The notes: a model not told the origin generated them from the letters alone. DNA of 64,000 nt from Saccharina japonica (GCA_008828725.1 MEHQ01004074.1:268065-332064); one strand, 5' to 3'. Positions 19,401-28,475 are shown, numbered from the stretch's first letter. Translations and numbers: made by a program.

Positions 19401-21450
19401 GCCTCACAAGCGGTTCTTGGTAGGATGCAGCCCACCCTTCATGCGACTCGCCCAACACCTCACGGCGTTTCGCGCTTGGTGCAAGCAATTTCTGCCTGGT
19501 TGGTGAAAACCCGACGTGCTTCGTCCCGGCATTGTAGGGATAGGAGGGTCTATGGTCATACGACTACGGCCGTGCACGGAAATGAAGTACACCCCTCCTC
19601 CTCCTCGTGTGTGTGTGTGTGTGTGTTTTTTTCTTGTCGTGCAGGGCATCCAGATGTACAATTTGTCGTTCGACCGCATGGTGAAGATGTTCGAGGGGGA
19701 GAGGACGCAGAAGCAACTCAAGAACAAGTTCGAGAAGGAGATGAGGGACCACCCTGACATGGTGCACCGAGCGCTCAGCACGCAGATCACCAAAGGTCCG
19801 TGGTGGAGAGGGGAGAGGGGAGTGCTTTCGTCTTTGTGGGATTCATGGGGTAGGGTGTGGGAGGAGTGGGGGTCGGGTCGGGTCGCTGGGGATTGGGTCC
19901 AATCGGGTGGGCAGGGGTAGGGTTGGGTTTGCTTTGGGAGGGGTGGCGTGTGGTGCGGTTACCCCAGGCACCCCCCTCCCTCCCATACGTCTTGACCAAA
20001 CCGTCTGATCCTGTGTTTCGCGTGCTACAATAGTAGTTAGGCGAATGTATTTGGAGGCCATGCTGGCCTCTCCCTATGGGCGGGCTGGGCGTAAGCGTTA
20101 CCTGTCGAATCCCTCCCTCGCTTCAATACGTCCTCTTGTATACGTCTTGGGTTTTGTTTTTTTCTTTGCTCTTTTTTTTCTTCCTTGCTTTGTTGCTTGC
20201 GCTTTTTTTCTAATCGTTTTTTATTTTTTTTATTTTATTGCTCCCTTACTCCCTCATTTGTTTTACTTGTTTCCTTGCATGCTTTCCTTGTATTTAACAT
20301 TTCCTTACGCTTTGCTTTTTCTTCCCCGTATTTTGTAGCCTTCCCCCCCTTTTTTTCACATCGTTTTATTGTTCATTGTTTCCTTACCCCGTCCTTGCCT
20401 CCTCCTCCTTGCTTCATTGTTTTCCCTTGTGCATGCTTTCCTTGTTTTTTCCCTTGTCTTGGCCACAGACCACCCGTATTTCTCGAAGGACCCGCCGGCG
20501 CTACCCACCTTCGAAATCGAGACCGTCAAGAAGAAAAACAGCAAGAGCAAGAAGCGAAGGCGACCAGACACCGACCCCGACGAAAAAAAGCCGGCGGCAA
20601 AGCCCGGAACTCCTCGAAAAAAGCTCAAAAATCCCGCGGCAGCGGCGGCGGCGGCGTCGGCGGCAGACGACGCCACCAACAGCGAAACCGAAGCGGCCAC
20701 CCCTACCCCCGCCGCAGCCACTAGAAAAAAAGCCTCAAACTCTAAAGGAAACCCCAAGCGAAGGGACGGGGAGGCGGCGGACACCCCCCCCGGTGCTACT
20801 ACCGCCTCCGTCGCTGCTACTGCCGCTGCCGCCGCGAGTACAGCTGGGGCTGGGGCTGGTGCTAGGCCCGCCCCCACTAAACGTAAGCGGGCACGGGCGG
20901 CCCCGGCGCCGAACAAGCGGGCTACTGGCCAAGCGTCTGAGGCCTCGGGCCAGAGTAGTGGCGGGGAGGGGGCTGTGAGGGTAAGGCCGCCCAGGCCGCA
21001 TCGCGCTGCGCGAGAGAACGCGCGCGCTAAGATTTCCGCTGCTGCTGCAGCTGCCGCGAGCTGTGGCAGCGAAGAGGAGGAGGAGGAGTTGGAGGGAGGG
21101 GGGCAGGGGCGGGTGGGGGGGGCGGTAGAGGAGGACGGGGTAGGGGCAAACGACAGACAGAGGGTGGGGAGGAGGAGGAGGAGGAGCAGGAGGAGGAAGG
21201 AAAGGAGGAGGAGGAGGAAGAGGAGGAGGAGGAGGAGGAAGAAAAGGAGGAAGAGGAGGAGGAGGAGGAGGAGGAGGATGAGTCGACTTTGGGATCACGG
21301 GCCCCGCAATCGAAGAAGAAGGGCGAATCGCGAAAAGAATTGGCGCCATCTAAGAAGGCGACGGAAAAGCAGGGGGGCAAGGGAGGGCGGAGAGAGGCCA
21401 AAAGGAAGATGGAGCCGGCTTGGCCCGTCGAGAGTCGGGGGCGAAAATAG
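10286..21450 (+). CDS. BDP1: BDP1, TFIIIB subunit B'' (gene span, exons listed separately)
   Basis: BDP1 (B'', TFIIIB90) is a subunit of TFIIIB, which with TBP and BRF recruits RNA polymerase III to tRNA and 5S genes in the nucleus. Seven exons join in compatible phases (0,0,0,0,0,1): 10286-10441, 12226-12330, 12793-12894, 17479-17619, 18752-18895, 19645-19795 and 20469-21450. The order of segments is a basic linker, a charged helix, a TAEEVSTMKIADFC segment like the conserved T-M-x-D-L motif, then KVVFKDGKLVVNDADL, ASSFTTRE, and a Myb/SANT domain starting MRWKPHDVIKFYRGIQMYN and ending HPDMVHRALS. This series is diagnostic for BDP1. The C-terminus is a long Lys/Ala/Glu-rich tail. The N-terminal exon is uncertain. 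Exon 12793 has a second copy at 15835. The introns are full of repeats. Confidence 0.88.
10676..10800. mobile_element. Foldback MITE, GGACCATAGTAAATA family
   Basis: It opens with CGGAGGACCATAGTAAATAG and closes with ATTTACTATGATGGTCCCCC around an AT-rich centre. Relatives lie at 27722-27835, 29697-29818, 36625-36735 and 53321-53755. Confidence 0.65.
11150..11322. mobile_element. Adjacent TTAA MITEs (diverged variant plus 97-bp element)
   Basis: The region 11150-11229 (CATTCAGAACTG... to CCAGTTCTTAA) is a diverged variant. It shares its TTAA end with a 97-bp element at 11226-11322 (TTAACCCTTATAGGACTGG to GTCCGAAAAGGGTTAA), which matches the element at 4338 in length and arms. Confidence 0.65.
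11965..12060 (+). mobile_element. Old LINE 3' tail unit
   Basis: This diverged copy contains TGCTCCGCCTCGAAAGGGAC, GCGTGGTAAAT, GCGAGCAACAAATGAGCACG and a C-rich run. It sits in BDP1 intron 2. Confidence 0.55.
12226..12330 (+). CDS. BDP1: BDP1 exon: charged helical segment
   Basis: The acceptor is 'cgccttccag' ending at 12225 and the donor is GAG|gtatgg. The 35 codons start DHLERQKNDALAAQNQAKDL and end ADKRIVE. They have the heptad-like spacing and charge pattern of a helix or coiled coil. Phase is 0 at both ends. The donor runs straight into a GGTAT/GGTGT microsatellite and then an assembly gap. Confidence 0.7.
12331..12535. repeat. GGTGT/GGTAT pentanucleotide microsatellite
   Basis: Tandem ggtgt then ggtat repeats lead into the N gap. 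Tyr/His/Met/Trp-rich ORFs through here and across the Ns are artefacts. Confidence 0.95.
12536..12743. other. Assembly gap (208 N)
   Basis: Unresolved bases lie between a pentanucleotide microsatellite and a C run, so the true length of the gap is unknown. Confidence 0.98.
12793..12894 (+). CDS. BDP1: BDP1 exon 4 (first copy): TMKIADF segment
   Basis: The acceptor is 'gttgttag' and the donor is AAG|gtatga. The 34 codons begin KELTAEEVSTMKIADFCTSY and end PREKGAK. They correspond to the conserved E-x-x-x-x-T-M-x-D-L segment ahead of the SANT domain in BDP1. Phase is 0 at both ends, so including both exon copies would insert 34 residues without shifting the frame. Confidence 0.75.
13130..13385. 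repeat. TTTCAAAGAACA short tandem repeat (copy A)
   Basis: Units such as 'tttcaaagaacat' and 'ctcaaagaacat' are repeated imperfectly. The same block recurs at 16180-16430 in duplication copy B with one more unit. Confidence 0.85.
13685..15527 (+). pseudogene. LINE reverse transcriptase, 5'-truncated
   Basis: This is the 3' half of a non-LTR retrotransposon ORF2. It begins abruptly at YRGITLLSTVGK, the first RT motif, after a poly(C) junction. The order is GQAGFRPNRSC, the first catalytic Asp in FFLDVQKAYDTV, QGVAQGCTLSPNLF, the YxDD-type box as FADDF, YLGVEIS, then a thumb and C-terminal region with a CPCG...H...C zinc-knuckle-like motif (C-x-C-x8-H-x4-C). About 615 codons are open with no stop, so insertion or duplication is fairly recent. 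The endonuclease part and the start are missing. The ORF ends inside the C-tailed 3' unit. It lies in a BDP1 intron in the same orientation as the gene. Confidence 0.88.
15455..15770 (+). mobile_element. Array of C-tailed 3' ends (LINE and SINE types)
   Basis: There are three LINE-type tails (15455-15540, 15545-15615, 15705-15770), each with CAAATGACT(A/G)AGGCAAG or close variants and a C run. Between the second and third is one SINE-type tail (15619-15695, GCATTGTAGGGATG... to GAAGTACCCCC). Their head-to-tail order at the 3' end of the RT fragment suggests repeated insertion into, or slippage on, C runs. Confidence 0.75.
15804..16733. repeat. About 930-bp duplication carrying BDP1 exon 4, copy B
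   Basis: Second copy of the segment at 12753-13681. It ends at the C run (16724-16737), where a full C-tailed SINE-like element begins. Near-identity of intronic sequence implies a recent event or two haplotypes placed side by side in the assembly. Confidence 0.9.
15835..15936 (+). CDS. BDP1: BDP1 exon 4 (second copy)
   Basis: It is identical in sequence to the exon at 12793-12894, with the same acceptor 'gttgttag' and donor AAG|gtatga, and stays open in phase 0. It may be a genuine tandem exon (34-residue repeat or mutually exclusive use) or an assembly duplicate. Confidence 0.6.
16736..17283 (+). mobile_element. C-tailed SINE-like element, full length
   Basis: The head is the AT palindrome TAAATATATGATATATTTATAG, then GGTTGGGTTGGCGTCGGTTGG and CACGCCACTCGCTGCGTGAG, a T-rich stretch, CCGCACAAGGGGAACTGGTCGT, TGCAAGTCCGCCTCAGAGGC, TCCCGGCATTGTAG, and a tail of ACATGATACATC plus a C run. 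The total is about 545 bp. I see no ORF conserved between copies. Confidence 0.8.
17479..17619 (+). CDS. BDP1: BDP1 exon 5
   Basis: The acceptor is 'accaatcag' after a T/C tract and the donor is CTG|gtgagt. The 47 codons run EKAAKAADAARNRKRALTL... to MKVVFKDGKLVVNDADL. The last part matches the V-x-x-G-x-(I/L)-V-(I/V)-(D/N)-x-x-S/D-L segment that precedes the SANT domain in BDP1. Confidence 0.85.
17655..18110. repeat. CCCGGG minisatellite, about 50-bp unit
   Basis: There are roughly eight imperfect units of the form tcaTACCCGGGTAgaTACCCGGGTAcatccagagtatataccctactg. Each unit has two TACCCGGGTA-like palindromes. It starts within 40 bp of the BDP1 exon 5 donor. Confidence 0.9.
18200..18625. 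repeat. CCGACAGC-rich degenerate repeat with strand switch
   Basis: From 18230 to 18360 the motif is the G-rich strand (agcggtcggtagt). From 18360 to 18600 it is the complement (gactaccgacagccac). This is an inverted arrangement of the same short repeat and could fold into a long hairpin. Confidence 0.7.
18752..18895 (+). CDS. BDP1: BDP1 exon 6: start of SANT domain
   Basis: The acceptor is 'aatgttcag' and the donor is AGG|gtgcgg. The 48 codons run IVQGASSIDDENREEVDEDE..., SASSFTTRETPMRWKPHDVI, KFYR. The ASSF element and the first SANT helix (W-x-x-x-D-x-x-K-F-Y) are typical of BDP1. Confidence 0.9.
19064..19600 (+). mobile_element. C-tailed SINE-like element, full length
   Basis: This copy shares every block with 16736-17283: AT palindrome head, GGTTGGCGGCGACGCTG, ACGCCTCTCACTGCGTAAGC, poly(T), CCGCACAAGGGGAATGATCGT, GTCCGCCTCACAAGCGG, GTCCCGGCATTGTAGGGAT, GACTACGGCCGTGCACGGAA and a C-rich end. 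It lies in BDP1 intron 6, just upstream of the exon 7 acceptor. Confidence 0.8.
19645..19795 (+). CDS. BDP1: BDP1 exon 7: rest of SANT domain
   Basis: The acceptor is 'cttgtcgtgcag' and the donor is AAAG|gtccgt. The translation is GIQMYNLSFDRMVKMFEGER..., KQLKNKFEKEMRDHPDMVHR, ALSTQITK. It contains the second and third SANT helices with R-T-x-K-Q-L-K-x-K-F, then the E-x-x-x-x-P segment and A-L seen in all BDP1 proteins. It ends in phase 1, which the exon at 20469 accepts. Confidence 0.92.
20469..21450 (+). CDS. BDP1: BDP1 exon 8: low-complexity C-terminal tail, frame break inside
   Basis: The acceptor is 'ttggccacag'. The translation opens DHPYFSKDPPALPTFEIET, then Lys/Arg-rich and Ala/Pro/Thr-rich segments (nuclear-type basic tail). 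The initial frame becomes an implausible poly-Arg run at about 21170-21290 and would end at 21581-21583. A +2 shift gives poly-Glu, then DESTLGSRAPQSKKKGESRK and an end at VESRGRK with TAG 21448-21450. The second reading has normal composition, so I place the end there. The shift is either a sequence error or length variation in the G8 run (21115-21122) or GGA repeats, or a small unrecognised intron. Confidence 0.65.
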
Positions 21451-21639
21451 CCCCAGCAGTTTCTGGGAGCGGGCGGCTAGGATGGCGGCCGGGTGCGTCG
21501 CCGATTCGAGCCGAAAGAGGCGGACGGCTGACGGCTCCGCGATAAGGCTGCCGAGGTCGTTGCAGGCGTTTCTCCGTGCGTGACTTTAAGATGCTAGACA
21601 GGATTAACTAACGCAGCAGAGTTGCGGGGGTGTCGGAGA

Positions 21640-21840
21640 GAAAAGAGAGGAGGAGGGGGAGCCGGGAGAAAGAGAAGGGGTGGGGGCGCAGGAGAGAGAG
21701 AGAGAGAGAGAGCAGATGAGATAGAGAGAGAGAGGAGAGAGAAGACGACGAGGGCAGAGAGCAGAGAGAGATCGAGAGAGAGAGAAGACGAGCATGGAGA
21801 GAGCAGAGAGGATGAGTCGAGAGAGAGAGAGCAGAAGCAG
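21640..21840. repeat. GAGA microsatellite
   Basis: Purine-only gagagag tract on the plus strand with occasional interruptions, shortly after the BDP1 stop. Confidence 0.92.
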
Positions 21841-23390
21841 GAATGCGCAGGACGTTGGGTGCGCGGCGCGGGCGTGGGCGCGCGCAGAGTCAGGAAGGAA
21901 AAGGATTGGGAGGGGGGCGGCAGTAATGGCTACAGCAGTGGCAGTGAGGTCCCCAAGTGCTAAGCGGTAAAGACGATGGCCGATTGGTGTTAACGCTTCT
22001 TGTCACACTACTTACATGCAGCCCACTTGCTGTTAGCCTCTCTGTTCGCTTGTTGTGTCGGTTTTTGTTGAGTTGCTGCTGTAGTACCACTCATTGTCTC
22101 GAAATATAAGCACCGTTTTGATTCAATATTACTGTACAAACGGCCCTTACTCTCCCGGACAGAGTGGCCCAGCGGGACCCTTTATGCCTTGAAACCTTCA
22201 TAACGAATTAGGAATTCAAATTTACCCTATCTGTGTTGTGCTGCGTGTGATAGTAGGCGGAGAGGAGGGGCCGGGGGGTTGGAGCAGAGGGGGTGGGGGG
22301 ACGGGGGAGGGGGGTGTCGGCGCAGCCGCGATGAACGCGATTTTGAGGGGCAAAGGAGGGTTTTTTACGTGAACAGTTTTTCTACCTGACAAGCGTTTGT
22401 TGGGGACACGAGGCGCTGTTCAGTCAAGGGGTAGAGTAAGTTTTTCGATGTTATAACCCCTATAAACGCGTGTTCGGGGACTTGCGTACTTGGAATTAAT
22501 GTGGACTGCGTTTTTTGCAGTAATAACAAGGTTACGTGACAGTAAAATAACAGGGCGAGGCGAGGCGGCGCGTGGTGCTTGAAGCACAGCGACTGCTCGC
22601 TCTCGCTCGAGGCGAATGCACGCTACAATGCAACACAGGAGTCCACCGTTTACATCATCCAGTGCTCCGATCTCGCAAGAGGTCAGGTATAATTCAACGC
22701 GCAGGGCCACCCGATAGAGGCTTGAGAAAATTGGCGCAGGCCTCTTTCTGGTGCACGTGTCAGCTACGTACCAGGTACGGTATATATCGATATGTACCGC
22801 GTACGTGGTAGCTGTTTTGTTTGTTCCCTGAAGTATGGTTCCACTAGAGTTATTGAAACTTGCTGTATTCTGACCGGACTAATTAAGATGAGATCAACAA
22901 CAACAACAACAACAAAACCCTATCGAAATATGGTTACAGTTGGCTTTTCCTTCTGATCCCCCCCCCCAATTTTATGAGGGGGGGAGGGGTTCTGTTGTTG
23001 CTTTGCGCTTTCTTATTTTCGCCCAGTTGTGCCTATTGATGTGCTCTTGCAGAATTCCGATTATATTGCTACTTCAATGCCCTAAAAACACCAATTATGC
23101 CACATTATTATGTTCTTTACAAAAAAAAAAAAAACGCGTTACTCTGAATGTTATGCCAGCACAATGAATGAATGGATGTAACCCTAAAAAAATTGGGCGT
23201 CAATCTTTCTTGGGATAAAAAAAGAGAGTCAGTCCCGCCTGGAGTGACGTGAGATCAAAGGGTCGAACAGACAATAGCAAACTATGCCGTTTTTAGAGTG
23301 AGAGTAAGCCTCGAGGAGAAACGCCCCTGAATGTATCGTGCTTGGGCCTTGAGCTTGTGTGCGGTGCGTCCGGGACCAGTCACATGTTGC

Positions 23391-23498
23391 CCGATAAAAA
23401 CGACTTGGTTATAGTACAGCATCGGCCACGAAGCAGCGCCCGGGCCGATAAAAATGACTTGATTATAGTACATTATCGGCCACGAAGTAGCGCCCGGG
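23391..23498 (+). repeat. Two 54-bp direct repeats
   Basis: The unit CGATAAAAACGACTTGGTTA...CACGAAGCAGCGCCCGGGC occurs twice in tandem, with about five differences. Confidence 0.85.
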
Positions 23499-23734
23499 CT
23501 GCCGGGGTCCGGGGGTGCGTGTGTGTCCGATCTGTAAATGAGCTGTAAGCTGTAAGCTTACGACATGAACTATAGACCATACTAGATCACGATAACATCT
23601 GCCCTGAAATGTTTAGGTCGTGAAGTGTGGTGTTCTGACCGGTTAGTGGGGCCATGCATACTGCACACCTGGTACATGTTGAACCACTATTAATGGGGTC
23701 TCTTTGTTACGATGGAAAATCGACGCGTGCTAGT

Positions 23735-24195
23735 ATAGGATAGGGGTACTACTACTGTTGTAGTAGCACTTTTTGGCTGAATCGTTTTCTGAGCGACTGT
23801 CAGTATGCTTCTTAACCCAAAACCGTCGAAGTTTCGTTGTTGTGTTGCGGTATTTTTCATGTCATGCTTAGGCCATGGGACTGTTCATCAGGTACTGTAG
23901 CACTTCTATTTTCCTCCAAAAATCGTTTTTGAGTAAGGCAAGAGACGCATGCTACAATAGAGGTGCACCATGTTTTTTCTGAGCTCCTCACTTAAGGAGC
24001 GTCATACCTCACCGAAAAAATGAGCTTGGAGGAAAATAAAAGTGCTGCCGGATGAGAAATCTCATGACCGAAGTATACTCTGAAATAGTATTCGTCACAA
24101 GGATGAAAGTTCGACGAATTTGGGTTAAGGAGCCCGATCGTTCAGAAAACGATTCAGCCAAAACGCGCTACCTCTACCGTAGCACGCGTCAAGAG
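23735..24195. mobile_element. Foldback MITE, 'GACGCATGCTAC' family, long copy
   Basis: It contains TAGCACTTTTTGGCTGAATC, CGATTCAGCCAAAACGCGCTAC, GCATGCTACAATAGAGGTGC and TGAGCTCCTCACTTAAGGAG. Relatives lie at 27948-28475, 29815-30070 and 37265-37580. The ends are inverted copies of each other. Confidence 0.65.
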
Positions 24196-24734
24196 TGAGG
24201 TGTACAGAGAGATCCTCAAATGACCAACCTCAGAAAAAACACGGTTCGCCTTTTTTACCGTGTGCCACGCATCAATCTGATATTCTAGTGATACACCCAC
24301 CGGTGATAGTTAGCTGTGTGCTGGTACCATACCCTACCTACCCTTCCCCCGTGATGTCTTGTTGTTTTGCTTCTTGCATTAGACATACCTTCACTTCTTC
24401 ATCAACCACACCGCGACGAAAAACTAGCAGGTGCTCTCTGAAAGGCAAGCATGGCGACAACCAGTCGGCGTGCAAATCCAATGATACGTTTTAGCTAAAT
24501 AAATCGGGTCTTCTCTGTTCTGGCGAAAAATCATATCTTGTCCGATTTTTCGTGAAGCCATTTGTTGCCCGACCGTCTTTTAGAGCACATCAAGCAGTGT
24601 GTGGTACTATCATAGAAGTATCGGCCATTCCGTATCACAATCTGCCGTAGCTCTACGAAGCGCAAGTTCGTACGCAGAATTAAAGCAAAAACAAATTATA
24701 TATAGCTGTGAACTGCTAATGTTTCCAGGACCCC

Positions 24735-25014
24735 CCCCGCTCCGTCTCGAAAGGGATGCGTGGTCAATGGTCAAATGACTCAAGGCAAGCAACTAACGAG
24801 TACGCCCCCCAACCCCCTCCCCCCCCGCGCCTGGTTGGTGAAAACCCAACGTGCTCCATCCCAGCATTGTAGGGATGCGAGGGTCTATGGTCGTACGACT
24901 ACGGCCGTGCACGACATGAGTAGGCGCTCCGTCTCGAAAGGGATGCGTGGTCAATGGTCAAATGACTAAGGCAAGCAACAAATGAGTACGCCCCCCCCCC
25001 CCCCCCCCCCCCCC
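24735..25014 (+). mobile_element. LINE tail, SINE tail, LINE tail in a row
   Basis: LINE-type tail 24735-24815, SINE-type tail 24828-24920, and LINE-type tail 24925-25014, the last ending in a C run of more than 20 that runs into the assembly gap. Confidence 0.8.
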
Positions 25015-25215
25015 NNNNNNNNNNNNNNNNNNNNNNNNNNNNNNNNNNNNNNNNNNNNNNNNNNNNNNNNNNNNNNNNNNNNNNNNNNNNNNNNNNNNNN
25101 NNNNNNNNNNNNNNNNNNNNNNNNNNNNNNNNNNNNNNNNNNNNNNNNNNNNNNNNNNNNNNNNNNNNNNNNNNNNNNNNNNNNNNNNNNNNNNNNNNNN
25201 NNNNNNNNNNNNNNN
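25015..25215. other. Assembly gap (201 N)
   Basis: Unresolved bases with C runs on both sides, so the gap was probably caused by the homopolymer at the end of the LINE tail. Confidence 0.98.
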
Positions 25216-25741
25216 CCCCCCCCCCATTCACGTTTTTTTTTAATTTTCTTACCCGATACCATCATCATTCTCAAGTATTTTTCGAGACCACCCTGCCCAA
25301 GAAAACACAGCATCAAGCAGCTTTAAGGCTTCACGGGAATCAACGCCGTTCAAGGAATGTTTCCGTCGGTAACAACCAACACCAGCAGCCAACGACACAC
25401 GAAGTCCCCCAACCACAGCAGCGTCCACAAAAAAAAAAGAACAAAAGAATAAAAAAGGAAAAAAGCCAAGCAGTTGTATCAAGCCAAGTGTGTCAAGCCA
25501 ACGTGAAGTTTCAAGCCCATGGCTTGATGCACTAAGCGCGCCCAGGACATGCATCCCATTCAAAACTAACGCTCGCGAAAAAAAAATACAAGGAAATCAA
25601 GAAGTCAAGTCGAGCTAAGCCAAGTCAAGTCAAGTCAAGTACGAATCAAGTACGAGTCAAGCAAGACAAGTCAAACCAAGACCACGGGAACGTGAACGCG
25701 ACGCGCGAAGCACAAGAGGGGGAGATGCGACCATCGACCCC

Positions 25742-26110
25742 GTCGTCGGTCCGTCAAACCCGGTCGGTCGGTCCGTCAAACCCGGTCGGTCGGTCCGTCG
25801 AACCCGGTCGGTCGGTCGGTCAGTCTAGGCCATCAGTCAAACTTGGTCCGTCAACCCGGTTGATCAGTCGGTCGGTCGGTCAGTCGGTCAGGTCGGTCGG
25901 TCAGGTCAGTCGGTCGGTCGGTCAGTCTAGGTCAGAATCATCCAAGTTGACGAACGCGAACCCGATGCAAAAGCTAAGCACGCTCAACGCGGAGCGAGCG
26001 CCCGAGGAGGAGGAGGAGGAGGAGGAGGAGGAGGAGGAGGAACAGAAAGAGGAGGAGGAGGGGGAGGAGCCGGGGGAGGAGGAGAAGGAGAAGGAGGACG
26101 AGATGCTATC
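25742..26110. repeat. CGGT microsatellite followed by GAG microsatellite
   Basis: Tandem cggtcggtcggt with interspersed cagt/caac variants (25742-25930), then gaggaggag (26007-26100). The 299-codon plus-strand ORF across them is repeat-driven, and I do not call it a gene. Confidence 0.85.
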
Positions 26111-26348
26111 ACCGACGCCGCCGTCTTCCACGCTCCGTCGGTCAAAACGCGGACCGGTCGGTCACTATGTTTCGCGCAGCTTCTGTACCGCCTATTTGCC
26201 TCTGCTGTCTCCGAACCGTGCACGCAAAAGCAACAGGCGGTCCTACATATGTATATTCCCAGAGCGTCAGCCCAGCCCGGCAAAGCACGGAGCGGTTCTA
26301 CTGTACGAGCGCGCCCAAAGCGCAAGTCCGGCAACACAGACAGGGCGG

Positions 26349-26513
26349 TCACTCAAGGTCGGAATCGTCAAAATCGTCCGGGAACGGTTCCTTGGTCCAC
26401 TCCCGGTGTGTCATGTGTTTCTCGCTTCCGACGCCTCCCTTCTCTCCCCCCATGAGAACGCCTTCCATGAGGTCCATGCTGTTGTCCAGCGACCGCGCCG
26501 CCGACGGTCGCTG
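26349..26513 (-). CDS. Last exon of an unrecognised protein (acidic C-terminus)
   Basis: On the minus strand an acceptor 'gttttcag' (26514-26520) is followed by 54 codons: QRPSAARSLDNSMDLMEGVL, MGGEKGGVGSEKHMTHREW, and an acidic end PFPDDFDDSDLE with TGA at 26351-26349. The acceptor, normal composition and typical acidic tail support a real terminal exon, unlike the repeat-driven plus-strand ORF that overlaps it. I do not recognise the family, and no upstream exon (higher coordinates) could be identified among the repeats. Confidence 0.5.
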   Translation of the reverse strand, partial: QRPSAARSLDNSMDLMEGVLMGGEKGGVGSEKHMTHREWTKEPFPDDFDDSDLE

Positions 26514-26619
26514 CTGAAAACACCGGTTGCATACACACGCAAAACAGGGGTCGGGGTCATAAAGTTAGGTCGTAATAACAGTACTAGTTGAGGGAAGCGC
26601 GTGTGAGAGTCGCGGCTGG

Positions 26620-27095
26620 GAATCAATCAACCAATCGATCAAGCAATCAACCAACCAACCAATAAATCAGTCAATTAATCAATCAATCAACCAACCAATC
26701 AATCAACCAATCAATCAATCGATCATTCAAGCGACGAATCAACAAATCGACACGTTACTGAAATAACGAACTATTAATAACAATCAGTCAACCAATCAAT
26801 CAATCAACCAATCAATCAACTATCCAATAAATCAACAAATCAATCAATCAATCAATCCATCAATCAATCGATCAACCAATCAACCAATCAGTCAATCGAT
26901 AATTTAAGCGATTAATCAAGAAATCGACACATTACGGAAATAATGAACTAACAAATCAATCAGTCAATCAATCAATCAATCAATCAATCAACTACCCAAT
27001 ACACCAATAAATCAATAAATCACTCAATCAACGCCATTCATCTAATCAACCAATCAACCCATCAACCAAATAACTAACCAATCAATCAATCCATC
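26620..27095. repeat. CAAT/CAAC tetranucleotide microsatellite
   Basis: Long imperfect aatcaatcaaccaatcaatc array with two longer internal direct repeats (around 26715-26830 and 26893-26985, sharing AATCGACAC(A/G)TTAC and AAATAA(C/T)GAAC). Confidence 0.95.
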
Positions 27096-27721
27096 ATATA
27101 TAGATCAAGGCCTAACGGCGACCGGCCGGTTACTCGTACCAAATCGACATTACGTAGCTGGTCTGATTCTGATCGCTCCGGGGTCGCCTAGAATGCAAAC
27201 GATGTATTGTTGTATTGCTGAACCTTATGCCGATTTGTTGTATTGCTGTATCGCTGGTAATGTTGTATTGCGGTATCGCTGTTATTGCTGTACTGCTGTC
27301 GAGGTTGGAAACACGAAACAAAAAAAAAAATTACGTAAAAATATCAGATCGGGCTACGAAGGCAGGCGGGAGGTGTGTACGTCCTCCCCGCATGCCTAAC
27401 CACCGGAAGACCCACCCACCCACCATACAATTTGGTTGAATTATTTGTCATAACCCTAACCCTAGCCGAAATTTTCAACCCTCAAAGGCAGGTTTTGGGT
27501 GAGACAGTGTGGTCATACGTGCGAAGATCAAATATATAATCAAACGGGAAGCCTGAAGAAAAAACTAAGGCGCACCATTGCCACTACCGGACCGTACGTA
27601 GCGTGCATCTCATCTACAGATAGATCTATCAATATATCGTGACCTGTCCGATACGTTATATGTGTACACATACTTCGAATAGGATCTACAGTAGATGATG
27701 ATATAGCTGTAGATCGAGGGA

Positions 27722-28475
27722 TCTAGATGACCCTACCATAGTAATCAGGACCCATGACATACACAAAAACCTACGTATATATTCCAGTACTTTTACTGAT
27801 CCCATTTGGTCCTGATTACCATGTTCCCTCCGTAATAGATTATCTACAATCTACAGGCAGTACGTAAAATAGAACCTGACAAGTCCGACGTGCGACAACC
27901 TCCACGTATAGAACCAACTATAAAGTTGTTTGGGCTGGTCGGTGACTGACGCATGCTACGCCATAATAGACGCACCGCACCGTGTTACAGAGTTTTCTGA
28001 GGCTTTTTTATTTATTTTTTAATCCTCCGGCGGATGGGTAAAAATAAATAAAACTTAACCAACCATTCAGAACTGAAAAAACTAGCCCACACTAATTCCA
28101 ACTACAGTAGTTTGTCCCCAAATTTGTGGGACCAGTTCTTAAGGGGTTAAGGGGTTAATCCCTCCACACTTCCACGCCTCACTTCGTGTCGTGTTGTCTG
28201 AGGCTCTCTCTCGCCTCGCTTGAGGAGCTCTACACTAATAGCAAGTACAAAAATGATTTTCGGAGCTACCCAAACATGAGAGACCCAAATGACCAGTCCC
28301 ATTCGCCTAATACATATACCACGCCAAAAACTGCTTTAACACGGGAGAGAAAATTTCGACGATTTTGGGTTAAGGAGCCTTTAATACTTTAATACTTCAA
28401 TAGGTCATTCCGAAAACGTTTCAGCCAAAAAAAGGTATACCTTATTACCTTATACCTCTAAAGTAGCATGCGTCC
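27722..28475. mobile_element. Cluster of MITEs, one nested in another
   Basis: 27722-27835 is a GGACC-family foldback. 27948-28475 is a GACGCATGCTAC-family element, interrupted at 28055-28158 by a TTAA-family foldback (CATTCAGAACTG to CCAGTTCTTAAGGGG). The interruption dates the TTAA element as the younger insertion. Confidence 0.55.

Larger units (their letters stand above)
21451..26348. other. Gene-poor stretch downstream of BDP1
   Basis: It holds a GA microsatellite (21640-21840), short foldback remnants, a 54-bp direct repeat (23391-23498), a foldback MITE (23735-24195), LINE and SINE tails, an N gap, CGGT and GAG microsatellites, and no coding exon I can support. Motifs near 22085-22175 (ATATAAGCACCG) resemble one arm of the 36954 MITE. 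Confidence 0.5.

Noticed and set aside
20735..21401. Minus-strand Pro/Ser-rich ORFs
   Set aside because: Complement of the Glu/Arg-rich GGA repeats in the BDP1 last exon.
24392..24433. Possible short last exon (TYLHFFINHTATKN) after a strong pyrimidine tract
   Set aside because: Only 14 codons, no partner exon found and no recognised family.
25692..26591. 299-codon plus-strand ORF with Arg/Ser and poly-Glu segments
   Set aside because: Driven by CGGT and GAG microsatellites, and it overlaps a better-supported minus-strand terminal exon.
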